64,000 bases of DNA, from positions 61,940 to 125,939 of the forward strand of contig CALDHM010000019.1 of NCBI GenBank assembly GCA_937941455.1, read 5' to 3'. Shown here piece by piece: positions 18,309 through 26,784 of this stretch. A model generated the notes under the pieces. That model was not told the origin of the DNA, ran no database searches, and saw only the letters and a program-made list of their open reading frames with translations. Position 1 is the stretch's first letter. Each line of letters starts with the position of its first letter. Both the position numbers and the translations under genes were made by a program. The stretch comes from an uncultured Pirellulaceae bacterium (GTDB lineage Bacteria > Planctomycetota > Planctomycetia > Pirellulales > Pirellulaceae).

Positions 18309-19091
18309 ATGATCACACGCCGACCGATCTTTCCCAACGTTCTCGAGATCAACCATCAACTGGGACGCGTTCTCGGATGTAACGTTTATTTGATCTATGA
18401 CGGCGACGAGTGGATCCTTATCGACATCGGCTACCAAGACGCTGTCGACGAAATCGTCGAAGTCATCCGTTTAATGGATTTCCCCTTCTCGCATTGCAAG
18501 ACGTTGATTGCCACCCATGCCGACGTGGACCACATCCAGGGATTGGCACGGGCCAAGCAGATTTTGCGAAGCTCTGTATCGGCACATCCCTTGGCGGCAG
18601 AGCCGCTCCGCGTGGGAGATCGGCTCAAGACCTTCGCTCTGATCGAACCCCAAAAAATTGATATGGAAATGCCACCGGTCGAGGTGGAACATTTTATCAA
18701 CGAAGGGGACCGTATCACCGTCGGCAATCTTGTGCTGGACGTTTGGTTGACGCCGGGGCACACGGATAGTCAACTGGCCTTCCGCATGGGAAATTTGCTG
18801 TTCAGTGGCGACAATATCTATCGCGATGGCTGCGTGGGAGCGATCGACGCCCACCATGGGAGCGATTTGGCGGCCTTTGTGAAATCCTTGGAGCGGATTC
18901 GGGCAAGCGATGTCGAGTGGTTGCTCCCAAGCCACGGACCGATTTTTCGTAAGGACAACGCCCTGCTGGACCGTGCCATCGAGCGTGTTCGGGGCTACAT
19001 GCAGATGGCGGACTTCGGGACATGTGCCGTCGAGTGGCCCTTGATGGATGACTACGAGCGGGAGCTCGAGGCGGGGATTCGGCCGCAATGA
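18309..19091 (+). CDS. MBL-fold metallo-hydrolase
   Basis: A 260-residue metallo-beta-lactamase-fold enzyme. Metal-binding motifs are THADVDHIQG (about 70-79), LTPGHTDSQ (about 147-155), SGDNIY (about 165-170) and LPSHGP near residue 213. The motif HADVDH departs slightly from the usual HxHxDH because the first His is the one after Thr. Family members hydrolyse thioesters, phosphodiesters or lactones; nothing here identifies the substrate. No signal peptide, so probably cytosolic. The start ATG is the first in frame. Confidence 0.85.
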   Translation: MITRRPIFPNVLEINHQLGRVLGCNVYLIYDGDEWILIDIGYQDAVDEIVEVIRLMDFPFSHCKTLIATHADVDHIQGLARAKQILRSSVSAHPLAAEPLRVGDRLKTFALIEPQKIDMEMPPVEVEHFINEGDRITVGNLVLDVWLTPGHTDSQLAFRMGNLLFSGDNIYRDGCVGAIDAHHGSDLAAFVKSLERIRASDVEWLLPSHGPIFRKDNALLDRAIERVRGYMQMADFGTCAVEWPLMDDYERELEAGIRPQ

Positions 19092-19286
19092 CAGCACGCT
19101 ATCTACCCATTCCTCCCAGATTACACAATCGGAATTCGTGCGACGATCGCTGGGCAATCGCAACGATTTTGCCGATTGCTCATGTTAATCCATGAAATTC
19201 GTTTGGCATTCGTTTTTCAAGAAGCTTGCCATACCGAGGCCAAGGGATTGCATCGAGACACGCTGACACCAGGAGGGAGTACTCCC

Positions 19287-19616
19287 ATGATTCGTCGAAC
19301 AGTTTTGGCCGCCGTCGTGGCCGCTTTTCTGTGGAGCGGTGCCGCGGCCGGCACGGCACAAGCCCAACAGCACGGTTACGGAGCGATTTGGGGGGGCGGG
19401 CATTCTGCTCAAGACTTGAATCGTTTCTACCATTATCCCTATGTCTACTACCCGCAGAACTTTTGGGGGAACGAGTACTATCGCAGCGCGGAGAACAATT
19501 ACTACCGCTATCCCCCTGAAATGCGGATCCCGATTTACAATCGAGGTTGGTACAACTACTATCCGGCTCCGCGCCGCTATCACTGGGGTCACCACTTCAT
19601 CACCGACATTTTCTAA
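19287..19616 (+). CDS. Small secreted Tyr-rich protein
   Basis: A 109-residue protein with a clear signal peptide (MIRRTVLAAVVAAFLWSGA... ending near AQAQQ). The mature region is dense in Tyr, Asn, Arg and Pro (YHYPYVYYPQNFWGNEYY), with the motif PEMRIPIYNRGWYNYYPAPR. I chose the ATG at 19287 because AGGAGG lies at 19271-19276; an upstream in-frame codon would add unrelated sequence. It may be a cell-surface or matrix protein, which is inference from composition. Similar small Tyr-rich exported proteins are common in planctomycetes. Confidence 0.72.
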   Translation: MIRRTVLAAVVAAFLWSGAAAGTAQAQQHGYGAIWGGGHSAQDLNRFYHYPYVYYPQNFWGNEYYRSAENNYYRYPPEMRIPIYNRGWYNYYPAPRRYHWGHHFITDIF

Positions 19617-19924
19617 AGTTCTGCGCGGAAATACCAACGAGACCAAGTTGGCGAATGGTGCCGCAACCAAGTGGTGTTCGCACTCGAGGACTTGGGCAGA
19701 TCATGATCTCGGTGGTGAGCCCGGAGGAAAATCGACGTGATCGAATTGGCAACGGCCTAGGCTGCCGACCATGAGATGGCGTGCCGAAAGCCCTCCGGCA
19801 TCCTACCGACGAAATCTTGTGCCCAAACTCTTCAGCCGCAGAGCCCCAGCCCGCGCCTCTCGCGAAAACCGGACGCTTCCGCGTTCCGGCTAAGAGTTTG
19901 GTGACCAAGCCTAGTAAAATCGAC
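19617..19924. other. Intergenic region before a terminator
   Basis: No supported gene; no convincing promoter. It leads into the hairpin at 19925-19957. Confidence 0.35.
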
Positions 19925-19957
19925 AACGTCCGCGTGACAACACGCGGACGTTTTTTT
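19925..19957 (+). terminator. Rho-independent terminator
   Basis: A perfect 12-bp stem (AACGTCCGCGTG with CACGCGGACGTT) and ACAA loop, followed by a run of seven T. It is oriented to end plus-strand transcripts from the secreted-protein gene, and it lies only about 20 bases before the next start codon. The CoA-transferase gene must therefore be read through or have a promoter overlapping this site. Confidence 0.85.
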
Positions 19958-19976
19958 GCGACCTTCGGAGATGATC

Positions 19977-21302
19977 ATGTCGGCAACCTCCCCATGCGAT
20001 GACGATGCAAGCCTTCGACAAGCGATATCTCTAGTTCGGCCAGGAGCCAATGTGTTCGTTCATGGAGGGGCGGCAACACCTACACCACTACTGGAGGCGT
20101 TGGCCCGCCGGGACGATTTGCACAATGTGCGCCTTTACCATTTGCACACTCAAGGCCCCGCCCCTTTCCTCGCTCCTCACTGCTTAGGGCGGATCACCTC
20201 GATATCTTTATTCACTGGTGGACCAGTTCGTCAAGCTGTCCAAGCCGGCCAAGCCGATTTCATCCCGGTATTTTTGTCCGATATTCCCCACCTATTTCGC
20301 CAGCGCAAAATCCCGCTCGATGTCGCCCTCGTCCAAGTCTCGCCGCCAGATCGACACGGGTTTTGTTCACTGGGAACCTCGGTCGATGTCGCTCGCGCAG
20401 CCGTCGACTCGTGTGAAATCCTCATCGCCGAAATTAATCAACGCATGCCGCGGACCCACGGCCAAAGCCACATTCACCAATCCGCATTCGACGCGTTCAT
20501 CGTGACCGATCGTCCACTGCATGAGCACGAGGCTGGGGAGATCACCTCGGTAGAAGCGGCGATTGGCGAACAAGTTGCGGCCTTGATTCCCGATGGTGCC
20601 ACACTGCAGATGGGTATCGGCAAAATACCGGACGCCGTCCTCGCTCGGCTGGGAAACAAACAAGATCTTGGGATTCACACCGAGATGTTTTCCGATGGAT
20701 TGATCGAATTGGTTGGTCGTGGTGTGGTGACGAATCGTCGCAAGAAAGTCTATTCCGGTCAGATTGTGACCAGTTTCGTCATCGGGTCTCAACGCGTCTT
20801 CGACTTCGTCGACGACAATCCCCAAGTCAACTTTCTCCCCAGCGACATCACCAACGACACGAATCTACTCCGCAAGCTCGACCACTTGGTCGCGCTCAAT
20901 TCCGCGCTGCAGATTGACTTGACCGGACAAGTCTGCGCCGATTCGATAGGGCACAAAATTTATTCCGGCATCGGCGGGCAGATGGACTTCATTCGCGGCG
21001 CTGCGTTGAGTCCCGGCGGCCTGCCGATCATCGCTTTACCATCGACCGCGGCGGGGGGTAAGGTCTCGCGGATCGTCCACGAGTTACTTCCCGGCTCGGG
21101 TGTCGTCACGACCCGCGGCCACGTTCATTGGGTCGTCACGGAATACGGTGCGGTCAACGTGCACGGCAAATCACTCCGACAGCGTGGGGAGGCTCTCATT
21201 TCGATCGCTCACCCGGACTTTCGCGACGAATTAAGCGAGCGGTTTCACTCCGTCCGCCGGTTCAGCGGCGTCGCGTTACCAGCCGCGGAATCTACGGGGT
21301 GA
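19977..21302 (+). CDS. Acetyl-CoA hydrolase/4-hydroxybutyrate CoA-transferase family
   Basis: About 441 residues. Conserved blocks include LQMGIGKIPDAVLARLGNK, GVVTNRRKKVYSGQIVTSF, GIGGQMDFIRGA and a late HWVVTEYGAVNVHGKSLRQR. These match the class I CoA-transferases of the acetyl-CoA hydrolase/4-hydroxybutyrate CoA-transferase type, in which a Glu (probably the one in VTEYG or the upstream block) forms a CoA thioester. It moves CoA between acyl groups in fermentation or butyrate-type metabolism. I chose the ATG at 19977, with GGAG 6 bases before it, over nearby in-frame TTG and ATG codons. The substrate is uncertain. Confidence 0.82.
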   Translation: MSATSPCDDDASLRQAISLVRPGANVFVHGGAATPTPLLEALARRDDLHNVRLYHLHTQGPAPFLAPHCLGRITSISLFTGGPVRQAVQAGQADFIPVFLSDIPHLFRQRKIPLDVALVQVSPPDRHGFCSLGTSVDVARAAVDSCEILIAEINQRMPRTHGQSHIHQSAFDAFIVTDRPLHEHEAGEITSVEAAIGEQVAALIPDGATLQMGIGKIPDAVLARLGNKQDLGIHTEMFSDGLIELVGRGVVTNRRKKVYSGQIVTSFVIGSQRVFDFVDDNPQVNFLPSDITNDTNLLRKLDHLVALNSALQIDLTGQVCADSIGHKIYSGIGGQMDFIRGAALSPGGLPIIALPSTAAGGKVSRIVHELLPGSGVVTTRGHVHWVVTEYGAVNVHGKSLRQRGEALISIAHPDFRDELSERFHSVRRFSGVALPAAESTG

Positions 21303-21318
21303 GTCTTTCGCAGGCGAT

Positions 21319-21630
21319 CTAACGCCCTCGGTTGGTGCGAGCCGGGAGGCGCGAACGGTTTGCCAGAATATCGCCGCCGGAACGGTTGCCCCTTGGTAGC
21401 GGAATCGGAGTGCCGTGATAATAGTTTCGGCGAATCGTATTGCCATAAAAATGCAGCGGACGATAGGGCCGCTGTTCGATTGGCGTCGCCTGCAAGGCGG
21501 ATCGTTCTTCGCGGGGCACAATCACGCGGGAATCCCAGCCAGGTTCTTGCGCTGTGCCGATTTTGGCTGCTCCCAAAACGATCACAATCGCGACGGCAGC
21601 AACAGATAGCTTAAAAATGATCTTGTGCAT
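21319..21630 (-). CDS. Small exported protein of unknown function
   Basis: A 103-residue protein with a strong signal peptide (KLSVAAVAIVIVLGAAKIGTAQ). The mature part is Arg/Pro-rich and ends basic (NRSRLPARTNRGR). No family recognised. It is convergent with the CoA-transferase, 16 bases away, and has no visible partner. Confidence 0.5.
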   Translation of the reverse strand: MHKIIFKLSVAAVAIVIVLGAAKIGTAQEPGWDSRVIVPREERSALQATPIEQRPYRPLHFYGNTIRRNYYHGTPIPLPRGNRSGGDILANRSRLPARTNRGR

Positions 21631-21783
21631 GGCTGTAAGGTAACGCCCGACTCGAAACGTTCATGATAGGTGAAATGATCGGCAGTTCGAGCGAGCAACT
21701 CGGAATTCCGTTTCGCCATAACGCATTGAGCCGATTGTTCAGAAGCCGCAGCTTGGTCCGCCGTCTGCACCGACGATCTGGCA

Positions 21784-23973
21784 TCACCATTTTGCTGGAG
21801 CGACTTTCCCCACCGTTTCTCCCCGACTATTCGTAATATTTTCCGCGCGAAGCTGCCCGATGGATTGTTCCATGTCGGGCGTCATTCTCCCAAGGCGATC
21901 CAAGATCCCGATCAAGACTTGTGGCATCCCCCGTTCGCCGCCGTCCTCAATTTTGACGGCCACACCCAACGCGCTGTCGTCGTCGCTGTTGCCGAGCAAC
22001 CCTAGTCCATAACAGGCTTCGGCCCCCGTCTTGCCAATGAGCTGTCCTCGCGCGGACTCCACCAACCGCGCGTCGAAGCTCCCCGCCTTACTCAGCAATT
22101 CGGGATGGGCCCGCATCGCATCGCGGATGACAGTCGCCGCCTCGCGGTAACCGGCTGGAGCATGCTCGGGGTTCGCCAAACGGGCATAGCCGACAGCGAC
22201 ATGCAGGAGCGGAAGCGCGTAGTTGGGTACGCCACAGCCATCGACGCCCCACACCAATTCCTGCTCATAGCCAGTAAATTCTCGAGTTGCCGCTTGGATG
22301 CGTTGTTGCACTGGGTGCTCGATATGCCAATAACGATCGAGCGGATCGCCACACAAACTGGCTTGCAGCAGCATGCCGGCGTGTTTGCCCGAGCAGTTGT
22401 GCCGCAAGCGGCTCCCTTGGACGACGCCGCAATGCAACGACGTTTCGCTCGAGCCCGAGCGAGCGAGGACCTGTTCGACAGCCGCCAGATGGTAGTCCCG
22501 AGCAGTATGCGACGCACAAATGATGGCGACCTCTCGGCTGGTAAGTTGTTGCCCGCGGTCCAGGGCGGCCTTGACGGTGGCCAGCGCTTGGAAGGGCTTC
22601 AGCGCGGAGCGACATAGAACGAGTTCGTGCGGATTGCCAAGCGAAAAACGAATTTCCCCTTGTGGGGTCACGACCACCAGTCGGCCGTAGTGACGACTTT
22701 CCACGATCGGGCCTCGCGTCACCTCGACCAACACCTCGGAGAGGGGGGCAGGTTCAGCTTTGGCTGGCGGCGTCGACTCGGATTCCCCCAATTTGCGAGC
22801 CACTTGCTCGCAAGCAGCTAGCACGCGCAAAACGTTTTCGCCCAAAACTTTGTGTATCTGCTCACGGGTATAACCTCGCTCGAGCATCAACTGAGTCAAG
22901 GCCGGGTAGCACCCGACATCCTCTAGCCCCGTAGGGAGCGAGCGAACTCCGTCATAATCCGAGCCGATTCCCACATGATCGATCCCAGCAATACGGACAA
23001 TATGGTCGATGTGATCCATGACATCATGGATTGTCCCTTTGGCGTTCTTGTCTTTGGCCAACTCATCGTCCGGCACGACATAGCCAGACATGAAATTCAC
23101 CATAACGACGCCGCCGTTCTGCTTGAGCCTGACGAGGACATCGTCCGGCACATTGCGGGCGTGTTCATTCACAGCCTTGGCGGAAGAGTGCGAAAAAATC
23201 ACGGGGGCAACGGCAATGTCGAGCGTCTGGTGCATCACCTCTGGAGAGACATGAGATAGATCGACCAGCATTCCCAACCGATTCATTTCCCGGACGACTT
23301 CTTGTCCGAAATTCGTCAGGCCACCATGGACAGCCGTGTCGGTAGCCGAGTCGGCCCACTCCGTATTTTTGCTGTGGGTAAGCGTCATATACCGTGCCCC
23401 CCGATCATACAGACGCTTGAGATTGGCGATCGAGTTTTCGATGGAGTGCCCCCCCTCGACCCCCATCAGCGAGGCGATTTTCCCCGAGCTGGCAATCCGC
23501 CGCACGTCACCGGAGGTCAACGCGATTTCGAACACATCGGGATAGACATGGCACATGTGGTGCACCAGATCGATCTGCTCGAGCGTCGTGACAAAAGCGG
23601 CTCGTTCCGCCACGGTTTCCACGGGAACGTAAACACTCCAAAATTGTGCCTTTACGCCACCGGATCGGAGCCGCGGTATATCGGTATGCATTTCCGGCTG
23701 CGGTTGGCGCAAGTCGATTTTTTTGAATCGCATATCTCCCAAACGTCGCAGCCGCCAGGGCAGATCGTTATGGCCATCGAACAACATCCCAGCGTTGTGA
23801 ATCTCGGCTGCTTGCTCCGACACCTTGACCGGCAAGCGACCGGCTGAAGGGGCCGAGTCGGCTGCTCCGCTGCCGCGCCCGCTCGCAGCATCTTGCCAAG
23901 ACCATCCCGGCGTTGCCGGCCATGCCAGCAGCCAGATCAAAACCGATACGCACAACTTGGTTCGCTTCATCAT
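21784..23973 (-). CDS. Membrane dipeptidase (M19) fused to asparaginase II-type protein
   Basis: A 729-residue exported fusion. After a signal peptide, residues about 50-375 form a renal-dipeptidase (M19) domain with the full metal set: DGHNDLPW, GVEGGHS, VDLSHVS, FSHSSAKA and GIGSDYDG. A Pro/Ala-rich linker follows. Residues about 395-715 are an asparaginase II-family domain: VEVTRGPIVESRHYG, CRSALKPFQAL, SHTARD, RHNCSGKHAGMLLQ, WGVDGCGVPNYALPL and GAEACYG. The two activities could act in series on peptides ending in Asn or Asp. The linked order is inference. The ATG at 23973 follows GAGGA by 7 bases. The 90 bases upstream in frame add no recognisable domain. Confidence 0.85.
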   Translation of the reverse strand: MMKRTKLCVSVLIWLLAWPATPGWSWQDAASGRGSGAADSAPSAGRLPVKVSEQAAEIHNAGMLFDGHNDLPWRLRRLGDMRFKKIDLRQPQPEMHTDIPRLRSGGVKAQFWSVYVPVETVAERAAFVTTLEQIDLVHHMCHVYPDVFEIALTSGDVRRIASSGKIASLMGVEGGHSIENSIANLKRLYDRGARYMTLTHSKNTEWADSATDTAVHGGLTNFGQEVVREMNRLGMLVDLSHVSPEVMHQTLDIAVAPVIFSHSSAKAVNEHARNVPDDVLVRLKQNGGVVMVNFMSGYVVPDDELAKDKNAKGTIHDVMDHIDHIVRIAGIDHVGIGSDYDGVRSLPTGLEDVGCYPALTQLMLERGYTREQIHKVLGENVLRVLAACEQVARKLGESESTPPAKAEPAPLSEVLVEVTRGPIVESRHYGRLVVVTPQGEIRFSLGNPHELVLCRSALKPFQALATVKAALDRGQQLTSREVAIICASHTARDYHLAAVEQVLARSGSSETSLHCGVVQGSRLRHNCSGKHAGMLLQASLCGDPLDRYWHIEHPVQQRIQAATREFTGYEQELVWGVDGCGVPNYALPLLHVAVGYARLANPEHAPAGYREAATVIRDAMRAHPELLSKAGSFDARLVESARGQLIGKTGAEACYGLGLLGNSDDDSALGVAVKIEDGGERGMPQVLIGILDRLGRMTPDMEQSIGQLRAENITNSRGETVGKVAPAKW

Positions 23974-24352
23974 TGTTAAATCCTCAAACACTTTCGCAAG
24001 CGTTCGCTCAACGCCGTGCCAATCACCGCCCCACGCGATGCCAGTTGGCAAATCCCCTCCTCAGCCCCCGCCGCGCAAGATTTTCTCGAACTCCTGCAAC
24101 AACTATTTTGTTGGCCGATGGGGACAGCCGAGTCGGCACTGCGGACACTTGCCGGTCCTGGTGCGGCGCGAGTGCCAGCATCAAGCCGCCGGGACAACGG
24201 TTCATCGTAGGCCAACCCAAAGAGCATCGCAACCAACCGCTCAGTCGATTTGTTATCATGCAGTGCGTAAGGCCCTTGGCGGGAACCTTTCGCCACGGGG
24301 GCCCCGGTAATATGGCCAGAAATTTAAAAACTACATCTTGGTTTTCGATTCC
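23974..24352. other. Divergent intergenic region
   Basis: No supported gene. A Cys/His-rich short translation on the minus strand near 24130-24200 (KCPQCRLGCPH) lacks an upstream reading frame. Otherwise it holds only the presumed promoters for the dipeptidase fusion and the small gene at 24353. Confidence 0.4.
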
Positions 24353-24670
24353 GTGAAGCCTGCTCCATCTTGCTCTTGCCCGCTGTCGCGGCAAGCAGTC
24401 ATCAACACCTACTTCCTGGAACATCGCGCGAAACTTCTCGATATCGCCGCGTATTTGGATCGCCTTGACCGGGCGTCCCCCAGTCACGATGTCGATTTTC
24501 GGGAGACGGCCTTTCGCCACGCCTTGAAAATCCTGGCCGATGACGCCCCCGATCGGGCCTGCAGGATTCTCGAGTTATTTAGCGATCACAGCCAGGACCT
24601 GCCCCAGTCGGCAGCAGGAACCAAAGGGGCCGCGGGAGCGGTGCAGCTCCCCGAGGGAGGTGAGTCATGA
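24353..24670 (+). CDS. Small conserved hypothetical protein upstream of TatD-like gene
   Basis: About 105 residues, start GTG at 24353 or TTG at 24338; neither has a good ribosome site. It is Cys-containing near the N-terminus and helical in the middle ([26 protein letters not shown]), with a Gly/Ala-rich tail. Its stop overlaps the next ATG (ATGA), so the two are translationally coupled. Because the downstream gene looks like EboB, this might be a short EboA-like partner. The sequence itself does not show that, so function is unknown. Confidence 0.55.
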   Translation: MKPAPSCSCPLSRQAVINTYFLEHRAKLLDIAAYLDRLDRASPSHDVDFRETAFRHALKILADDAPDRACRILELFSDHSQDLPQSAAGTKGAAGAVQLPEGGES

Positions 24671-25479
24671 GATACATCGATCCGCATATCCATATGGTGT
24701 CGCGGACCACCGACGATTATCAGCGGATGGCACAGTCGGGTTGCATCGCCGTCACCGAACCGGCCTTTTGGGCGGGCTTCGATCGCTCGTCGGCCGCCGG
24801 CTTTTTCGACTATTTTCGGCAGTTGACAGAGTTCGAACCCAAGCGGGCCTCCCAGTTTGGGATACGGCACTTTACTTGGTTGTGCATCAATCCCAAGGAA
24901 GCTGACGATCCGGGATTCGCGCGCGAAGTCATTTCGATCATCCCCGAGTTCCTCCAACGCCCCAACGTCTTGGGGATCGGGGAAATTGGACTCAACAAAA
25001 ACACCCGCAACGAACTGACCATTCTCGAGGAACAAATCGCGCTGGCCGAGCAACACGAGCAACTGATCCTCGTCCATACCCCGCACCTCGAGGACAAACT
25101 GAAGGGGACTCGCCTGATCATGGACGCGTTGTCGGCCAGTAAGATCGATCCGGGGCGCATCCTCATCGACCACGTGGAGGAACACACCGTCGGCGAGGTC
25201 CTCGATCGCGGCTTTTGGGCCGGCATGACCCTCTATCCCGATACGAAAATGACCCCCCAGCGAGCCACGGATGTCATCGAAATGTTCGGCACCGAGCGCA
25301 TTTGGATGAACTCCGCGGGGGATTGGGGATGCAGCGATCCGCTGGCCGTTCCCAAGGCTCGCTTGGAAATGGCCCGCCGCGGGCACGCGCCGGAAACGAT
25401 TGACAAGGTCACCTTCGAAAACCCGAAAACCTTTCTATCGCAAAGCCCCAAATTTCAAATCAATGCCGCTGTCTCTTGA
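24667..25479 (+). CDS. TatD-like metal-dependent hydrolase (Ebo-cluster type)
   Basis: A 270-residue TIM-barrel hydrolase of the TatD superfamily. It begins [19 protein letters not shown], with HxH metal ligands, and has [26 protein letters not shown] and a late [17 protein letters not shown]. The SRTTDDY and EPAFW signatures match the subgroup found in eboABCDEF clusters of cyanobacteria and planctomycetes, which help export or place natural products such as scytonemin. That link is family knowledge plus inference. No eboC-F genes follow here; a YjbQ gene lies 57 bases downstream on the same strand. Confidence 0.78.
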   Translation: MRYIDPHIHMVSRTTDDYQRMAQSGCIAVTEPAFWAGFDRSSAAGFFDYFRQLTEFEPKRASQFGIRHFTWLCINPKEADDPGFAREVISIIPEFLQRPNVLGIGEIGLNKNTRNELTILEEQIALAEQHEQLILVHTPHLEDKLKGTRLIMDALSASKIDPGRILIDHVEEHTVGEVLDRGFWAGMTLYPDTKMTPQRATDVIEMFGTERIWMNSAGDWGCSDPLAVPKARLEMARRGHAPETIDKVTFENPKTFLSQSPKFQINAAVS

Positions 25480-25536
25480 CCTGAGCCGCACAACATCCGA
25501 GACCGCTTCACCAGGACTCAATCGCCCGAAAACGAC

Positions 25537-25959
25537 ATGAAATCGATCACCGAATACCTGACCTTCAACCTGCCGACAAAGCGGGGATTCGTCAACATCA
25601 CGCCGCAAGTCGAATCGATCCTCAAACGATCCGGGATTCGCGAAGGTCTGCTCTTGTGCAACGCGATGCACATTACCGCCTCGGTGTTCATCAACGACGA
25701 CGAGCGGGGGCTGCATCACGATTTCGAAAAATGGCTGGAGAATTTGGCGCCCTTCAATCCGTCTCCGGAGGTTTACCACCATAACCGGACCGGTGAAGAC
25801 AACGCCGATGCCCACCTCAAGCGGCAGATCATGGGGCGCGAGGTGGTCGTCGCCGTCACCAACGGGCGACTCGATTTCGGACCTTGGGAGCAAATTTTCT
25901 ATGGCGAATTCGACGGACAACGTCCCAAACGAGTCTTGGTCAAAATCATCGGAGCTTGA
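25537..25959 (+). CDS. YjbQ/UPF0047 family (secondary thiamine-phosphate synthase-like)
   Basis: A 140-residue YjbQ-family protein. Conserved elements are [57 protein letters not shown] and the closing [20 protein letters not shown]. Some members show weak thiamine-phosphate synthase activity; the true role is not settled. The length and motif order match the family well. It is probably the last gene of the 24353-25959 operon. Confidence 0.85.
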   Translation: MKSITEYLTFNLPTKRGFVNITPQVESILKRSGIREGLLLCNAMHITASVFINDDERGLHHDFEKWLENLAPFNPSPEVYHHNRTGEDNADAHLKRQIMGREVVVAVTNGRLDFGPWEQIFYGEFDGQRPKRVLVKIIGA

Positions 25960-26308
25960 GAGAATACTGAGGGCGGGAAGTTGCGGCTCCCTCCCCCTGG
26001 CATCGTGGAGTCCGAATAAAAACTTCTCCAAGAAGATAGAAGACTGATGCGTTTGAGGAGGAGTCGGTGCATCGATCCGTTGGTCCGCATGTCACGTCGT
26101 GGCATTTGTAATCTCACTCCGCACAAGCTCTGTATTCGTGCTTCTTCTCTTATTCGTGCTCGTACTCAGTGAAACGTTACTCGTACTCGAAAGGAGCGTG
26201 CGGGCGCAACATGGCGGAACATTTATCGTTTTGACGATCTGACGTTTGTGTCTACTGCGCCCGCCGGTCGATTCTGGTCGCTTTTCCCAAGCTTGCAGCC
26301 GATTTTTG
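25960..26308. other. Intergenic region upstream of hip operators
   Basis: No gene. It carries short direct repeats: TATTCGTGCT at 26133 and 26151, and CTCGTACTC at 26159 and 26180. These are 18 and 21 bases apart and could be a low-complexity intergenic repeat. The hip operators begin at about 26309. Confidence 0.4.
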
Positions 26309-26420
26309 TACCGATCGGTAAAAATTTGCCGAAAAATCGCCTCGAGGGCCTTTTTTTTACCGATCGGGATATTTTTCATGATAAAATAAACCAACCCCAC
26401 AAAAATTTCCCGATCGGGAA
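26309..26420 (+). promoter_or_regulatory. Three palindromic operators upstream of hipB
   Basis: The 8-bp palindrome CCGATCGG occurs at 26311-26318, 26360-26367 and 26410-26417, each flanked by T-rich left and A-rich right sides. Copy 1 extends to TACCGATCGGTA and copy 3 to TTCCCGATCGGGAA. Spacing is 49 and 50 bases. A run TAAAATAA near 26381-26388 between copies 2 and 3 may be a -10 element. This is the expected layout for HipB autoregulation by cooperative binding, though no binding was tested. Confidence 0.75.
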
Positions 26421-26459
26421 AACATCTTATCCCGGGCACATGCTCCATGGAGCCAATCG

Positions 26460-26690
26460 ATGACGACCGACGAAAAACTGAAGCTTGTTCGCACCCCGGC
26501 TGACTTGGGAGCACAAATCCGACGGCGCCGCCGGGCGGCCGGAATGACCCTCGCCGACGCGGCGGCGTTGGCCAATGTCGGCGTCCGTTTCCTCTCGGAA
26601 CTGGAACGGGGCAAGCCGACGAGCCACCTGGGGCTGACCTTGAAAATCCTGGAACTATTCGGGCTGAATTTGTACATCGAAGAGCGTTGA
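26460..26690 (+). CDS. hipB: HipB-like antitoxin, XRE-family HTH regulator
   Basis: A 76-residue helix-turn-helix protein (LGAQIRRRRRAAGMTLADAA; GVRFLSELERGKPTSHLG) ending in a beta-strand tail (LKILELFGLNLYIEER), typical of HipB and Y4mF-type antitoxins. It should bind the palindromes at 26309-26420 and neutralise HipA. The ATG has GGAG 8 bases upstream. It lies 94 bases before hipA rather than overlapping it, a wider gap than usual. Confidence 0.85.
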   Translation: MTTDEKLKLVRTPADLGAQIRRRRRAAGMTLADAAALANVGVRFLSELERGKPTSHLGLTLKILELFGLNLYIEER

Positions 26691-26784
26691 CCGATGTCGC
26701 TATCCGATGGTTCGGGGCACCTCGATCACTACGCCGCCCCGCTTTGCCCTCGGCAGCACGGCCCCTTGATCTCAAATAACCTTC

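Noticed and set aside
24100..24210. Cys/His-rich minus-strand translation KCPQCRLGCPH
   Set aside because: It resembles a zinc ribbon but no start-to-stop frame supports it.
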